A stretch of DNA of 64,000 bases from Dipteronia dyeriana (Eukaryota > Streptophyta > Magnoliopsida > Sapindales > Sapindaceae). The stretch lies in assembly GCA_032871835.1 (NCBI GenBank), contig CM065297.1, positions 70,605,253 through 70,669,252 of the forward strand. The letters are read 5' to 3'. Shown one piece after another: positions 43,961 to 55,599 of the stretch (position 1 is the first letter of the stretch; each line of letters begins with the position of its first letter). The notes below the pieces were generated by a model that saw only the letters and a list, made by a program, of their open reading frames with translations, was not told the DNA's origin and ran no database searches. The position numbers and the translations under genes were made by a program.

Positions 43961-44149
43961 TTCTACCAATAAAAGAATGGAGACATTCAACATGACCGGT
44001 ACCATCCGAGATAGGTACTTGTACATGCACCACCTAAATGTTATGTATCACCATTTAACCATCAATAAAGATTCTTTGTTTCTCTACATATCCATTTGTG
44101 TTATTTTTTTCGCCAAACAAGTTCAATGTGATATCCTTGAATCGAAAAA

Positions 44150-44530
44150 GGCAGTATGGATATCTCGATGCCTCAGTTGGGTACCACCCCCGAGAAGGAT
44201 CTAAGTGTAAGTGCATAATGTATAGTTACCCGCTAGAGCATGAGAACAGGATAACCAAATAGGTCATCATGATGCCCTTGGTCGGGCGACCCTCTAAGTA
44301 AGAGTTTGGTTGTAAGAGCATAGTTGCATGCCAAACTACGAGATCATGAAGTGCCAAATGGCATTCCTAATGCCTTGGTTGGGCTACCATCCCCAAGAAA
44401 GATCTGAGCATTATATCATAGTTGACTGCCAGGTCACGTGAACAGGACAACCAAATAGGTCATACTTAAACCTTGGTCAGGCTACCACCCATAAGAAGGA
44501 TCAATGCGTAAGAGCATAGTTTTTAGCCAA
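44150..44530 (+). repeat. Fragment E approximately 100-bp tandem array
   Basis: Four units at about 44154, 44258, 44356 and 44453, i.e. spacings of 97-104 bp, each with CCAAATRGGTCATNNTGATGCC or a close variant and GCATAGTTG. The pre-insertion target of A3 (TTTGG, 44305-44309) lies in this array. Confidence 0.8.
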
Positions 44531-45336
44531 ACATAGATCGTCTGAATATTGGATTTCCCTGGTACGGAGATGGTAGGTACCTCGATGGCTGAATTTGACA
44601 AGTTTTTCACTTAAGTACAAAAATTCCAGAAGTAGGGATGCTTGGTACTATGATTCTTCAAGACAGAAAAATAAGTTTTGATAAGGTCCCACTGGGATCA
44701 CTTTGACTGAGTACCTCGGTGACCTGGTACCCATCACTAATTACGCTAATTTCTCCTTAACTATTTTTTTAATGTTGCCAAGATTCATTTAAGCACGTCT
44801 ACACAATGGACTTGGTAAAAGTACCTCTATTATGGTACCATCTAAGTATCAAAGTACCATGCATATAAGGATCAGTAGTATATAGGCTCTTTCAACAAAT
44901 GATTTTTCCAAAGCAAAGAGGATCTTTATGCATGATTGATTTTGTGTCGCAGTCGGGGTATCATCTATGTAACAGGAAACCATGTACATTAGAATACTAG
45001 GTACAAATATTTGTTGGGTTGGTTATTCGTCTAGATACCGGAGCCCTTCGTATAGGGGTGTTTGGTACCTATACTTTCCTAAAAGGTTGGCCAATATTAA
45101 TGATAAGCTTCATGCAATTTTTTTGACTAAGTACACTAATAATCTGGTACAAGTTACCCGGTATGCTTGACTTCTTATACTTTATAAATTTTAAGTGTTA
45201 CCATATTTTGTTAAGTCAAGTGTATACAGGGGACTAATTTCTAGATCAAACCCATGATAGATGTGGAGTTATACAGGTTCAACCAATGAGGAGATTAGCT
45301 GGATAAAGATGCAAAGAAAAAGGAGAGGAAAATTCC
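44531..45336 (+). other. Fragment E distal post-pol region
   Basis: Non-coding DNA with many GGTAC motifs, collinear with 63200-64000. Short frames here are not conserved between the copies. Confidence 0.6.
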
Positions 45337-45499
45337 CATTCATCCGACCAAGGAACCCATCCCTTCGTCAAGGGCAACATGCTTGTTTTAAAGAAAATAA
45401 CAAGACTGATTTTCTGAAATAGCAGGGAGCTCGCACCCATTTTTAGGCAACATACAAAATTATTTCATACCATTAGTTCATGCATCGGTTTCCTTCAGG

Positions 45500-46720
45500 T
45501 TGCCATCATCATATACTCCTTATCCAACACCACTATCTGTATCCACATACATCGTATCAACTGGAACCTTTGCCTGACTTGGACCAATCTAAAGTTCCAC
45601 CGTGACATTCTGCCCAGCCTAATCCACCACCTCCTTGATAGAAGGTGAATCCTTTAAGGCCTTCTTGGTATCAGCTTGATCATCTACCACCTCCTTAGAA
45701 GCGGGTCGATCCCTTACAACCCAGTGGGTCCATATGGAGCAGCAGATAGAACAGAGGCTTCTTCTTTAGCCTTGGCCGTAGCATCATAAGTTAAATAGTT
45801 GAGGTAAGGTCTGAGCTATCTAGTTGGTTGAGTAGAAGTAGCCATTCCTACAGGAAGCATCCACCTCGGCCTCTAGAATGGCTACCTTGGCACGTAAAGC
45901 ATGGTTCTCTCCTTCTAGTTCTTTGACCTTCCTCTTTTGAATACCCTTCTTCAAAGCATGATACTTGACCTGAGGGCCTCCATGTCGTATGCACGCTAGT
46001 ACTGCTCCATGTTGTATTGGGACTATTCAAGAGAATTCTCGATTTGCTCAAAGACCTGGCTTAACTCTTTTTTGTTTGCCTGTGACTGAGCGAGTTCCCT
46101 CTTGGCTGCTCCAAGCTCTGCCTCAGATGTCTTAGTACGATTCCTTAGAGAGATAACATGGTTGCTCATAGCAATATTGAATTTAAAGGTTTGTAAGTTA
46201 CAACAAATATGTTAGGTACCTACTAGGTATATAGCATGCACATATGAAAGAAGATGGGAGCAAGAAGCTTTACCTCGGCCAAGAGGGCAGAACCTTTAGT
46301 GATCAGCACATCCACTAGCATAAAAGTCATAGCTCTTAACCCCCACCAGGGCAGGATTCTGTGAACCGATCCAGAACCTCATCTTGGCCACTAATCCTAA
46401 GCCAAGATCGAGGTTGTTCTCTAGGAGCAATGGCTGCAGTAGTCACTAAAGGATCAACACCCCCTTTGACTTGGTAGGAATCGTAGCAAGTTGAGGAGGG
46501 GGAGCAGCAAAAGAAGCAGCAGTAGCAATAAAAGGGGTTAGCAACAGCAACATAAGCAGCAGAAGTAGAGGCAATTGAATCTTGACCCCTTACCCTTACC
46601 GATTTGGATGCAAATACATCCATTTGGGATATGGGTCTAGATGGTAGAGGAAAGGGTCCGCTTGGTACCCAATTGGGATAGACATACGTCTGTCTTGTCA
46701 TGTGAGTAATCAACATTGAA
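45500..46720 (-). pseudogene. Fragment E accessory ORF, antisense to pol
   Basis: The minus-strand counterpart of the C2 accessory ORF, again opposite to pol. 46716-46336 is open and ends QPRSWLRISGQDEVLDRF, matching QPRITCQNEVLDRF in C2. An intron (46191-46273) is at the same place. The coiled coil (about 46190-45850) contains EAELGAAKRELAQSQANKKE and ends in VAILEAEVDASCRNGY, again matching C2. The Transposase_28-like N-terminal domain is not visible. Confidence 0.6.
46191..46273 (-). other. Predicted intron of the E accessory ORF
   Basis: 83 bp; donor GAG|GTAAAGC. The acceptor reads TAACTTACAA|ACCTTT, with AA where C2 has AG, so splicing is probably lost. Confidence 0.5.
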
Positions 46721-47033
46721 AACTATTTGTTTAGCATAGGATAAAGAAGTCAGTAAAGGCTTAAGCCGATCAGCGTTCTCTTTGTTACCTATCTCATAAA
46801 CACATATAAATGACTTAACAAAAACTTTGATGAGTGATGGGATCCATACCTGAGTATTCCAAGATGATCAGAAGCTATGAATCGTGGCTTTAATGAATTA
46901 AGGACTAGGTCGTAGTAGAAAAGTTTGAGGAAATGCTTGAGTGAAAGAGGAAGGAAAAGTTATGTTTGCATTTTTAAAAGAAGAAGTTTGCAAAAGAAAC
47001 CAAAGGTAGGGGAAAATGGAAAGGTTTTTGAAA

Positions 47034-47055
47034 TTTATACTGGGGAATGACGTCA
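47034..47055 (-). promoter_or_regulatory. Candidate promoter of the E accessory ORF
   Basis: On the minus strand the palindrome TGACGTCA (47055-47048) lies about 10 bp upstream of TATAAATTT (about 47039-47031). TGACGTCA is a known bZIP (CRE/as-1-like) binding core. The pair lies about 300 bp upstream of the open accessory frame. Confidence 0.45.
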
Positions 47056-47187
47056 TCCTACCTCTGGAAAGATGTACGTGTGAGTGAAAGATGGTGCTCA
47101 GTTCATGAAAATCGTTGCTCACACACTCGTTAATAGCTTGACAGATGTTACGGGGAGAGAGAAATTGGTTGACACAGATCTCGTCAT

Positions 47188-47211
47188 CACATCACATCAC
47201 ATCACATCAAT
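47188..47211 (+). repeat. ATCAC microsatellite
   Basis: Four to five pentanucleotide units of ATCAC. Confidence 0.8.
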
Positions 47212-47306
47212 GTGGCAAACTGTCTGTTGTGGTTTAAAATAAATGCTTATCTGTTAAGCATAAATGATCATTGATGAGCTAGAAGAAAAAATAAAAAAAA
47301 CGAGTT

Positions 47307-47381
47307 AAAAATACCTCACCGAGCGAGTCTCTTTTATGCTAAGATGAGACGCTCGGTTCAAATATTTAAGAGGGTATTTTT
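47307..47381. repeat. 75-bp nested inverted repeat
   Basis: The outer arms AAAAATACCTC and GAGGGTATTTTT enclose the inner arms ACCGAGCGAGTCTC and GAGACGCTCGGT, with a 14-base loop. No target duplication is evident. Confidence 0.7.
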
Positions 47382-47442
47382 ATTGGTCCAATTTGAAGAA
47401 GATGACAAGTCAGCGTTATTGTCATATAGCTTGGAAGTCAGA

Positions 47443-47690
47443 TGTGCACTAAACACTTAGTCACAAAGCTTAACAGTCATGAAGAGAATATACAACCTAT
47501 GTGAGTATATGGAAATATTCTAGATGCAAAAATGCTAGGTCAACACATTTAAGCTAATCTAAAGATTTAAATGTGGCAATGAATGCAAAATCCTAGATAT
47601 TAATTTTGTAAATGCAAACACAAATAGGTTTAGCTAAAAGGGTAAAATGGACCTAAATGCTAGCTATCAATGAATATACATTCCTTACAT
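47443..47690 (-). repeat. Family B LTR fragment
   Basis: Matches B2 27255-27520 in the same orientation (CACAAAGCTTAAC, then TTAGCTARAWGGGTAAAAT). Both ends are broken and gag of C4 starts directly after. Confidence 0.75.
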
Positions 47691-47694
47691 AAGA

Positions 47695-48065
47695 CCTGAG
47701 CGTTTCACCCCACTATAGGATCACATATTGTAAGTGGATAGGGTCTTTTTGTCACGTCTTAACTCTCTAGAACTACGAGTAGAAATCACTGGCAGTTTAG
47801 TAAAGCTATCCATGCTACCTGCAGGAAGCTTTCTAAACCATATCTTAGCATAGTCATTCAGCTTGGTTGGAAACATCCTGCACATGGTCGCCATGGTTGT
47901 ATTCTATATCTCCATCTGCTGGATATAACTCTCTAGGTTGCTTAAGGGATCCCCAGTGCTAGAAAACTTGTCAGCCAATATTGTGAATTTCGGTAGGAGT
48001 TCTGTTTCCCAGATCCTCCGGGAGAGTGAGGCGCTCATCTGGCCCAAGAGGTCCTTACGGCTCTC
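47695..48065 (-). pseudogene. C4 gag core (Retrotrans_gag)
   Basis: The minus strand reads LPKFTILADKFSSTGDPLSN, LESYIQQMEI, a stop, then MCRMFPTKLNDYAKIWFRKL, PAGSMDSFTKL and finally WGETLRS at the family B junction. This is the classical Retrotrans_gag pattern (MCRxFPxxLxxxAxxWFxxLP). It is the best preserved family C gag core here and is largely open. Confidence 0.85.
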
Positions 48066-48842
48066 CTTATGCTTGCCCCTACTAAACTCTTAGATCTTCT
48101 TCTATATCTGAGCTAGCTAATCTCATAGGCGCTTGTTCTCGATGTTCTTAGATTCGACCTCAGAGTCTTCATTATCTAATCCCTTAGTTGAAACAGGGAT
48201 CTTGCTCTTGTTCTCCCTTGATGAGGATTTTCCAGGGTGCTTCTTCTACTACCTCCGACGTTGGCTCAAGGTTCCCTTTTAGTGGCCGCTGGTTGAGTTC
48301 GATGGTTGGGCCTCATTAGCAGGACATCGACAGCTGATTTCACTTGTCAGGGTTGGTACCTGGTCGTCTTACACGGATCAATGGGCATGAGTCCTGAACA
48401 ATCTCAAACCAAGGGTAGGGGCCCTAACCTATCACGGACCGGTATTGGTGGTGGTGGCTACCTCAACAAGTCGAAAGTAGTCATCCTACCCTCTGGTCTA
48501 TTGGGATCCTCGCTGGTGTTAGGTTTTACCAGTTGAGAGGCATTCCCTCTACAACCAACCCTATACAAAAACTTTCCACAAAAGCCATTGCCTGTTGTTC
48601 TAGGATAACTTGGCCTATCATCGGGGGAACCAGAGCCTGTACAAATTTGTGTTGGATCAGGATTTTAATGTTTTAACCTCATACCCTTTCTTTGAACCTT
48701 CTAGGTGGAGACTGTGGATTGGTGCCCAGATACTTCGAGTTGGCCCTGGGTCAATCGGAGCCTCATGTTGTTCTCTACAAAAAACTCAAACCCTTGATTT
48801 AAAAAATAGGTGTAGAATCTTCTCACAAACGGTGCTAAAAAG
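48066..48842 (-). other. C4 gag N-terminus/leader and decayed primer site
   Basis: Collinear with C2 37800-38454 from about 48180 onward. The primer site is at 48820-48842 (CACCGTTTGTGAG on the minus strand). No sense frame. Plus-strand frames 48306-48536 and 48610-48915 are shadows. Confidence 0.6.
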
Positions 48843-49898
48843 TGTTTACCAAAAATTCACTCTATGTGAGGAATCTCCGTCAACACCCTTAGTACTGAAC
48901 CTAGGTATATCGTGATCAGGGCAAGTACCTTCGGTACCGGTTAAACGTGTAAGAATGGATTAAATGCAAGAAGAAATGATAAAGACCAAAACAATGCTAT
49001 TTAATTCAATTATCTAGCGTGTACAATTGTTTAGAATAGTTCTTTATCTCTTTACTTTTTCTCTCTACCTAATTGGAGGTGGCGAAAGCATACATGTCGT
49101 TAAGTGGACACAAGTTACAAAGTTGATGGTTTGGCTTGGTGCTAACTGCAGAATCAAGCGATTGTTCTTTAAGGTTTTTAGGACTCGATCCCCCTTTTCC
49201 TCTCTTCTCTCCAGCCGATGTTGTCCCTTTATTTATACACGCAGTCGGTGAGATTCTATTTAATGTTGTTAACCATGGAAAATCAGTTGGCAAAGGACAT
49301 CTTGGTGGGAAACGTGTTTGTTTCCTTTTGAACTCTCTCATTACGATTGTTCATAATTGGAGCTTGTTGACTATTTAAAGAATAATTTTGATTCCATTTT
49401 TTAGTGGTGCAATACCACAAAGTATAAACCCGGTTATGTTGTGTTTGACCACCACGAAGGTAAGGTACCTCAATGTACAAGTTTACTGGTGAGGTATCCT
49501 ATGGTACTGTCCTGATGACGTGATGCTTTTTCTATTGTGATGACAAGGTACCTCGGGGTATCATTCTGTTAGTAAGGTGATTAGTCGATCTTGTCGGGGC
49601 TTTGTGATCTTCGAAGAGCCTTTTGGGCACTTTTCTTCCTGCAAGAGAGTTTGGATATGTACCTCGACGAGTTAGTAGATCATTGTCAGGGTACTTGGGT
49701 ACCAGTTGGGTAGCCCGTGAGGGTACAGGAGCTTTATCTTCTTCCTAGGACGATGTCGAGGTGCCTAGGATGTGTTGGGCCTGGTACTTCGAGGTGAACC
49801 ATTGTGTCTAGTACCTATCTGGTGTATGGAGATGCCTTCTGTCAGATGCTACTTTGGTGGAAAATTTCCTCTTGACATCTTGCTAAAATGGCTATTAA
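48843..49898 (-). repeat. C4 5' LTR (duplicate of 38455-39513)
   Basis: About 1056 bp with the same ends and TATA box (49228-49238) as the C2 LTR. It meets the opposed LTR at 49893-49898, where TGTTAACT has become TATTAATA. Confidence 0.85.
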
Positions 49899-52800
49899 TA
49901 GAAGAATTTTCCATATGCCTGATAGCTGGTAGAACATATCTAGTAAGATCTATATCGGCACAGGTTCCGACACAACCTAGGAACCTCGATACCATAATCT
50001 GGAAAAGGTCAACATCACTTCTCCAAAATTGCTAGATGTCAAGCCGAGTTAACGTCTTGGTACCTCTATCTGGTACCTTGATACCAGGATATCTATCCGG
50101 TACCTGAGTACCTCAAAACAAATTCTTAACCCATCCGGGGTACGTATCCAGCTTGCCCAGTACATTAGGGTACCACACCACAAGAATACAAAGCCAGAAC
50201 TCTCCTCAAGCAATGTGGAAGAAAAAGGGTTGACCCTAGAGCCATTAAAGCATCATAATGAAACCAAATATGCCGACTGATTCGTCTTTTGTTTGTATTT
50301 AAACTCAAATGGAAAACATGACATAATCAAAGGCAGCAATCCCCGCGTAAATTGATATCTTTTATCAACACCAATCAATTTCGGTAACAAGACCAATCAA
50401 TTAGTCTAAATTATAAGGATTTGATCGGAATAATCGGAGGACATAAATACTGTTAGGATTATGCTCGATAGCAAGAGTGTAATATTGTAATTAACAATCT
50501 TTTCATATGAATAAAGTGATTTCTAGTTTAACAAATCTTATAGCATTTATAGATTCATTATTATAATTGTCAAAAGTAAATAATCATAAGGTAAAAAGAC
50601 TATGAGAAAAGAAGAATTGTTCATACATCTAGATATGTATGAGGTAGACACAATTCTTTAGTTAGTCTTGAATAATATTCACAACTTAAGATAGAAGGTT
50701 GGGCGTTTTTATCTTGTCAAAGTTGTAGATTCTTTTGCTAGCATTTGAGTGGGATCAAATGTGTTATGATGAGTCTAAAATCATCAAAGTGTGGTGTCTT
50801 TGGGTAAAAGAATCTAGTGCACTGGGTGCATTGAATAAGATCAAAATGAAATACTTTATCTAGAACCGTCAATGGATAAAAGTTTTCATTTGAAGACAAT
50901 CGGAGAGTCTATCTCAATCCTGAGATAAATGATGGACTTATGGTTGCAAGTATTATCATTTGAGCTATCAATGAGTACGATTATATAGCATAGTCTATCC
51001 TCGATAGTTTGGTGGTATTCAATTTGTTAATCGATAGAGGACTTCATTTATAGATATGGATATTGTGGCTCCATTTATTGAATGAGAGTAGAAAACCATC
51101 ATATGGATGTTTTGAGGCATTGGATATTAAATCTTAACGTTAAGTTTTCAATAGTGTCTATTGAAACATGGTCTCTGGACAAGTCAAAATATTCAAGTTC
51201 AAAATGTGGTCATATGAGTAAATATGGTAATTTAGAGAGCTATAGGTGGTCTATGAGCTCTTGGCGATTACTGGTATTCATCACGAGGATACACTTTTTC
51301 CAATAAGGTTGTCTAGGGTATGAATGAGTAACATCAACTTATTCTTTTTTTATTTAAGAGTTCAATTTTTGTTCTTTAGTGGAATGAACTAAAATTAAAT
51401 AGATCGGACCTAATTGAATCATTTATTGATTGTGATTGGGTTGTGTCTATTTGAGCTTAAATTTAGATAGCCTGCCAAGATCTCCAATCCACACGAACTT
51501 GCATGGTTCACTTAATATATTCTACCAGACCAATAAGGGTCCATCTAGAATTGTTATAAGGCATGAGAACTTGTTTATTTTTGTAAGAATAGGTCTAGTT
51601 CACATGTGGGCTTTTTTATTAAGGTCCAATGGATTTAATAAAATAAGAAAAATAATATATGGTCCTTATATTTGGTATGGGCGGCAAAGGCTATTAAAAA
51701 TAGCTTAAATATATTATTTTTATTTTATTATTTGATTAAATAGAAATTAATTAATTTGTTGATTAATTAATTATTTAATTAAAAGTCAAAATCTTTTTCC
51801 TAGTAGGAGATGGTCTCCTAAAACTATATTATTGTTGGTAGTATAGTTAATGTTAAAGACTATATTTGATAAGTAGATAAATAAAAGGAATTATTTATCT
51901 AATCAAATTAGGAAGTTTTTAATATAGTTACAAATACACTATTGAGTTGGATTAGGAGTCTTGATGTTAGGATAGAATTTCTTTTTGAAAAGGATTCTTA
52001 ACCACCAAGTAAATCTACCAAAGGAAAGGATTCTTAACTACCAAGTAATCCTTCATCGGAAAAGAATAAACTCTCCTAATCTATATCAATGAGAAATTCG
52101 GCCAGCCCAAACGGATATAGGAGAAGTTAGATTTCCTTTTAGATAAGGATTCTTAACTACCAAATAAATCCACCTAAGGAAAGGATTCTTGCCAACCAAG
52201 TAAATCCTTATTAGGAAAGGGTTTATGATCCTATATATATGTGTGTGTGATTTTCGGCCAGCCCTAAGAATTCTATGATGAAAATTTCGGCCATGCTAGG
52301 TAATTTTCAAGAGAGAATCTGGCATAGCAAGAGAGAATTTTGAGGGAGAAAAATTAGTTTTTGGTCTAGACAAAATTCAATCAACTCATAGAAAAAGGGT
52401 GTGGAATTCGGCCAAGGAGAAAAGAGAAAAAGAGAACGTTTTTGTTTTCGATAGTACACTACTATCCTTTACATCAAAAGGGTTTTGTGTACAATATCGA
52501 ATCAAGGTTCACGCGAGTTTCAATCAAATTGATTGATAATTCATAAGTGACCGAACGTTTTTGGATTTTTCTCTTGAAGGATATTTGTAACTAACAAAGA
52601 AAAGATTTTTCCTTGTCTTCATCCTCAGGTATACAATTTAAAGTAAGGGAGCTCACACTCCAAGGTGATTCATGTTCGTTATTGGATTGGAAGATCTTGT
52701 GGAATGAATCCGGCACTTGTTCAATCGTCACGAGGAAAATGTACGATACTTTTATATATATCAATTAATCTAGGGTTAAGGTTCTCGTTGCATAAAGGGA

Positions 52801-53276
52801 ATTATTTTATTTATACGCAAACCCTATTTCTAAATTTCTCAAGCTTCTGTTGCGTTTTGAAACCATTTTTTCCCTACAAATATGACTCCCGAGTCAGAAA
52901 GAAGGCAGGGAGAGTTAGAGCAAAAAGCACCAGAGAGAATTTCCCATTACAGAGAGTTTTCGCCATAGAGGAAATAACCTTTTATTGGCACGAACGAATT
53001 CACCTTCTCCAGTTGAGTCATGTAAAAGAGAGATTGAGAGGAAAGATTGAGAGATTTATATCACCGTTATAACTATATTACTCTACATTTAATAAAACAG
53101 TACCTCTATATGGTTCATATTCTAGTTCAAATCATTTTTTACAATGTTCTCTCTTTTGTCTCACCTCCATTTTTATCTGAAACTCCCGATACCGAAGGTA
53201 CCTAGCCTGACTACGACCTAACAGGTAGCGGTCTTGAGAGTGTTAATTGAGATTCCTCACCTTGTGCGAATTTTTT
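49893..53276 (+). repeat. Opposed LTR, copy 2, interrupted by a family A solo LTR
   Basis: Duplicate of 39506-40485 (49893-50450 plus 52879-53276) with the same broken right end running into integrase DNA. Confidence 0.7.
50451..52878 (+). mobile_element. Family A solo LTR
   Basis: 2428 bp from TGTTAGGATTATGCTCG to TTCCCTACA, with TATA at 52232-52240 and AGGATTCTT-type repeats at about 51970-52220. The flanks are AATAC (50446-50450) and AATAT (52879-52883). The paralogous copy 1 has the empty site AATAT at 40089-40093. No internal sequence remains, so it arose by LTR-LTR recombination. Confidence 0.92.
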
Positions 53277-53279
53277 ATT

Positions 53280-53600
53280 CCTCACCTTGAGGGCCAAACT
53301 GGACCTTCTAGAGGAGAAGCGAGATGGAGTGGCAGAAAGGGTAGCACACTCTTACCTTAACCGAATTGTGCGATACTTCAACAAGAAGGTTAGAACTCAC
53401 AGCTTCAAAAGGGGGACCTAGTCCAAAGAAAGGTAACCCAAAACACACGGATGTGGTCGGATGGGGTACTAGCGTAAAATTAGGAGGGCCCTTACTTTGT
53501 AAAAATGGCGATTTATGGTGGGGCCTACAAGTTGGAGGATATAGATGGATGTCTTATCTGCCACATGCGAAATGTTGATGACATAAAGAGGTTCTGCATA
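53280..53600 (+). pseudogene. Fragment D2: Tat integrase C-terminal end
   Basis: Duplicate of D. It reads LDLLEEKRDGVAERVAHSYL, NRIVRYFNKKVRTHSF and KRG before stops. It is joined to the opposed LTR by the same junction as in copy 1. Confidence 0.78.
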
Positions 53601-54320
53601 TAGAAGGGCTAAAATTTTGAGTAAAGACCAATCGCTACCCTCCTAAAAAGGTACCAGTTCATGCATCACCTAAGCAATTATGTATCACCAGCTGATTATC
53701 AATAAATATTCTCCATTTTTCTCTATCTACACTCATCTATTTTTTATTGTCAAATTTCACCACAGAAGTTTGCCATGATCACAATGAACAACGAAAGGCT
53801 ATATGGAAATCCTGATGCCTTGAACAGGACCCACTCCTCTCTAAGAAAGATCTGGTTCATAATGGCATAGTTGCTTACTTCCTTAAGACCATGATAGCCA
53901 AATGACCATATTGCTGCCCTGACCGGAACCCAATCCAGCAAGAAGGGGTCTGGTTCATTTAAGACTTAGTTGCCTGCCAGACCAAGGTTGTAAAGTTATG
54001 GCCCTGGTTGCACGTCACTTCCTCAAGACAAAGACTACCAGAAGGCCATCTTGTTGCCTTGGCTGGAACCCAATTTCGCCTGAAATTACCTGGTACTTAA
54101 ATGACATAGTTGCCAACTAGGGTCATTTTTCACAATAAGTACCATGATTCCTAAAACAGGTATACTAGGTACCGTGATTTGTGAATGTTATCGCCTAAGT
54201 ACTAAGGTTCCTGGTACAGGGATGCTAGGTACCTCGATCGTGATATCGACTAAGTATTGAGATACCATGTACCTGAGAATGCCCGGTATCTAGATTCATT
54301 TATGTAACTATGTATAAAGG
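53601..54320 (+). repeat. Fragment D2 post-pol tandem region
   Basis: Duplicate of 40801-41541, with units containing AAATGACCATNTTGCTGCC or ARAAGGCCATCTTGTTGCC at about 53900 and 54030 and further GGTACC-type motifs. Confidence 0.6.
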
Positions 54321-54540
54321 TGTTAACCAAAAAATCGTTCTAGGTGAGGAATTTCAGTTAACACCCCTAGGACTGCTACAAAGGAGGTGGCAATCGGGGT
54401 ATATACCTTCGATACCGATCGTAATGCAAAGGTGGAGGAAATATACAAATATTGATAAATGAGTTAGCGGTACTATTTTATTGAATAAACAACGAGTACA
54501 ATAGTTACAATGATGCTTCATTACTCTTACTCTCTCACAG
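54321..54540 (-). repeat. Family C LTR end fragment between D2 and E2
   Basis: TGTTAACCAAAAAATCG onward; duplicate of 41542-41760. Confidence 0.7.
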
Positions 54541-55560
54541 TTACTATTTTACAATGATGCTCTGTTACAATGAGCAGGCTCTCCAGTCCTTGAAAAAGAA
54601 CCTAGTATGTCCACCGCTACCAGTAAAGTCGTTACCCGATGAGGAGATACAAATATACCTTGCCATTTCGGATATAGCGGTTAGCTTAGTTAAGCGATGT
54701 AGTGATTGAGTTCAACAGCCTATCTACTATGTGACTCGTGCCTTAACAAAACCAGAGAGAAACTACATTCTCTTAAAGAAGCTTGTCTTCGCCTTGGTAA
54801 CATAGCTAAGCAGTTATGCCCCTATTTCCAGGCTCACACAGTTACGGTTGTCACCAATGAACCTCTTCACAAATTCTTGCAAAAACCAGTTGTGTCAAGG
54901 AGATCGATATTATGGGCTTTCAAACTCACCCAGTTTGATATCAAATACAAAGCCAGAATTACCATCAAGGCCCAGGCACTGACAGACTTTTGGTTGAGTT
55001 CTCTAAAAATCTTGATCTCGGTACCCTTTCAAGCCTCGATCTAGTTTCCAAGAGGGGTCAAGAACTAGTAGACTGGCTAGTTGATTGAAAAGTTTGGGTC
55101 CAATATTTAGATGGGGCATCCAACCAGCAGGTAACAGAGATGGAATCATATTAACGGATCCTTTAAAGGTCGAGCGTTGCCACTGTTTCCAGTTTGAGTT
55201 CAGCACCACCAATAATGAAGCCTAGTTCAAAGCTTTATTTACAGGGATGAGAGTGGCAACCAAGCTCAAAGCAGACTACCTCCATGTTATGAGTGATTCA
55301 CAACTGGTCATCAACCAGTTAACCGAGCTCTATCATGCCAAAGGTGACAACATGGCAGAGTACCTTGAATAGGTCTAGCAGCTTAAGGCTCGGCTTAGGG
55401 GATTCAAAATTGAGCAGATACCTTTCCAATAGAACAACCAAGCATATGTACTTGCCAAGATAGCAGTTAACGGGGGGCAAGCCCTACCTAAGCGGGTACC
55501 TCTCTAGGTTATCTCCCAGTTCAGTACAGCAGGCTGTAAAAAGGTCAACTCGGTAGACCG
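54541..55560 (+). pseudogene. Fragment E2: RNase H and archaeal-type RNase H
   Basis: The connection domain (LKKNLVCPPLPVKSLPDEE, IQIYLAISDIAVS) leads into RNase H with LVFALVT, VVTNEPLHKFLQKPVVSRR and LTQFDIKYKARITIKAQALT. The second RNase H starts WVQYLDGAS with the first catalytic Asp and continues through an Asn-Asn-Glu-Ala motif (about 55205-55220), MSDSQLVINQLTEL and IPF. Fewer lesions than in E. Confidence 0.85.
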
Positions 55561-55599
55561 ACTCTCATGCTGGATGGATACGATAGTGGACTATCTTCG

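Noticed and set aside
44150..44530. CRISPR-like array
   Set aside because: Units are contiguous imperfect 100-bp tandem repeats without spacers, in a plant retrotransposon 3' region.
52665..53072. 135-codon frame running from the solo LTR into the opposed LTR
   Set aside because: A chance fusion across an insertion junction. Its 3' half matches 40077-40280 only through the duplication, with many amino-acid changes.
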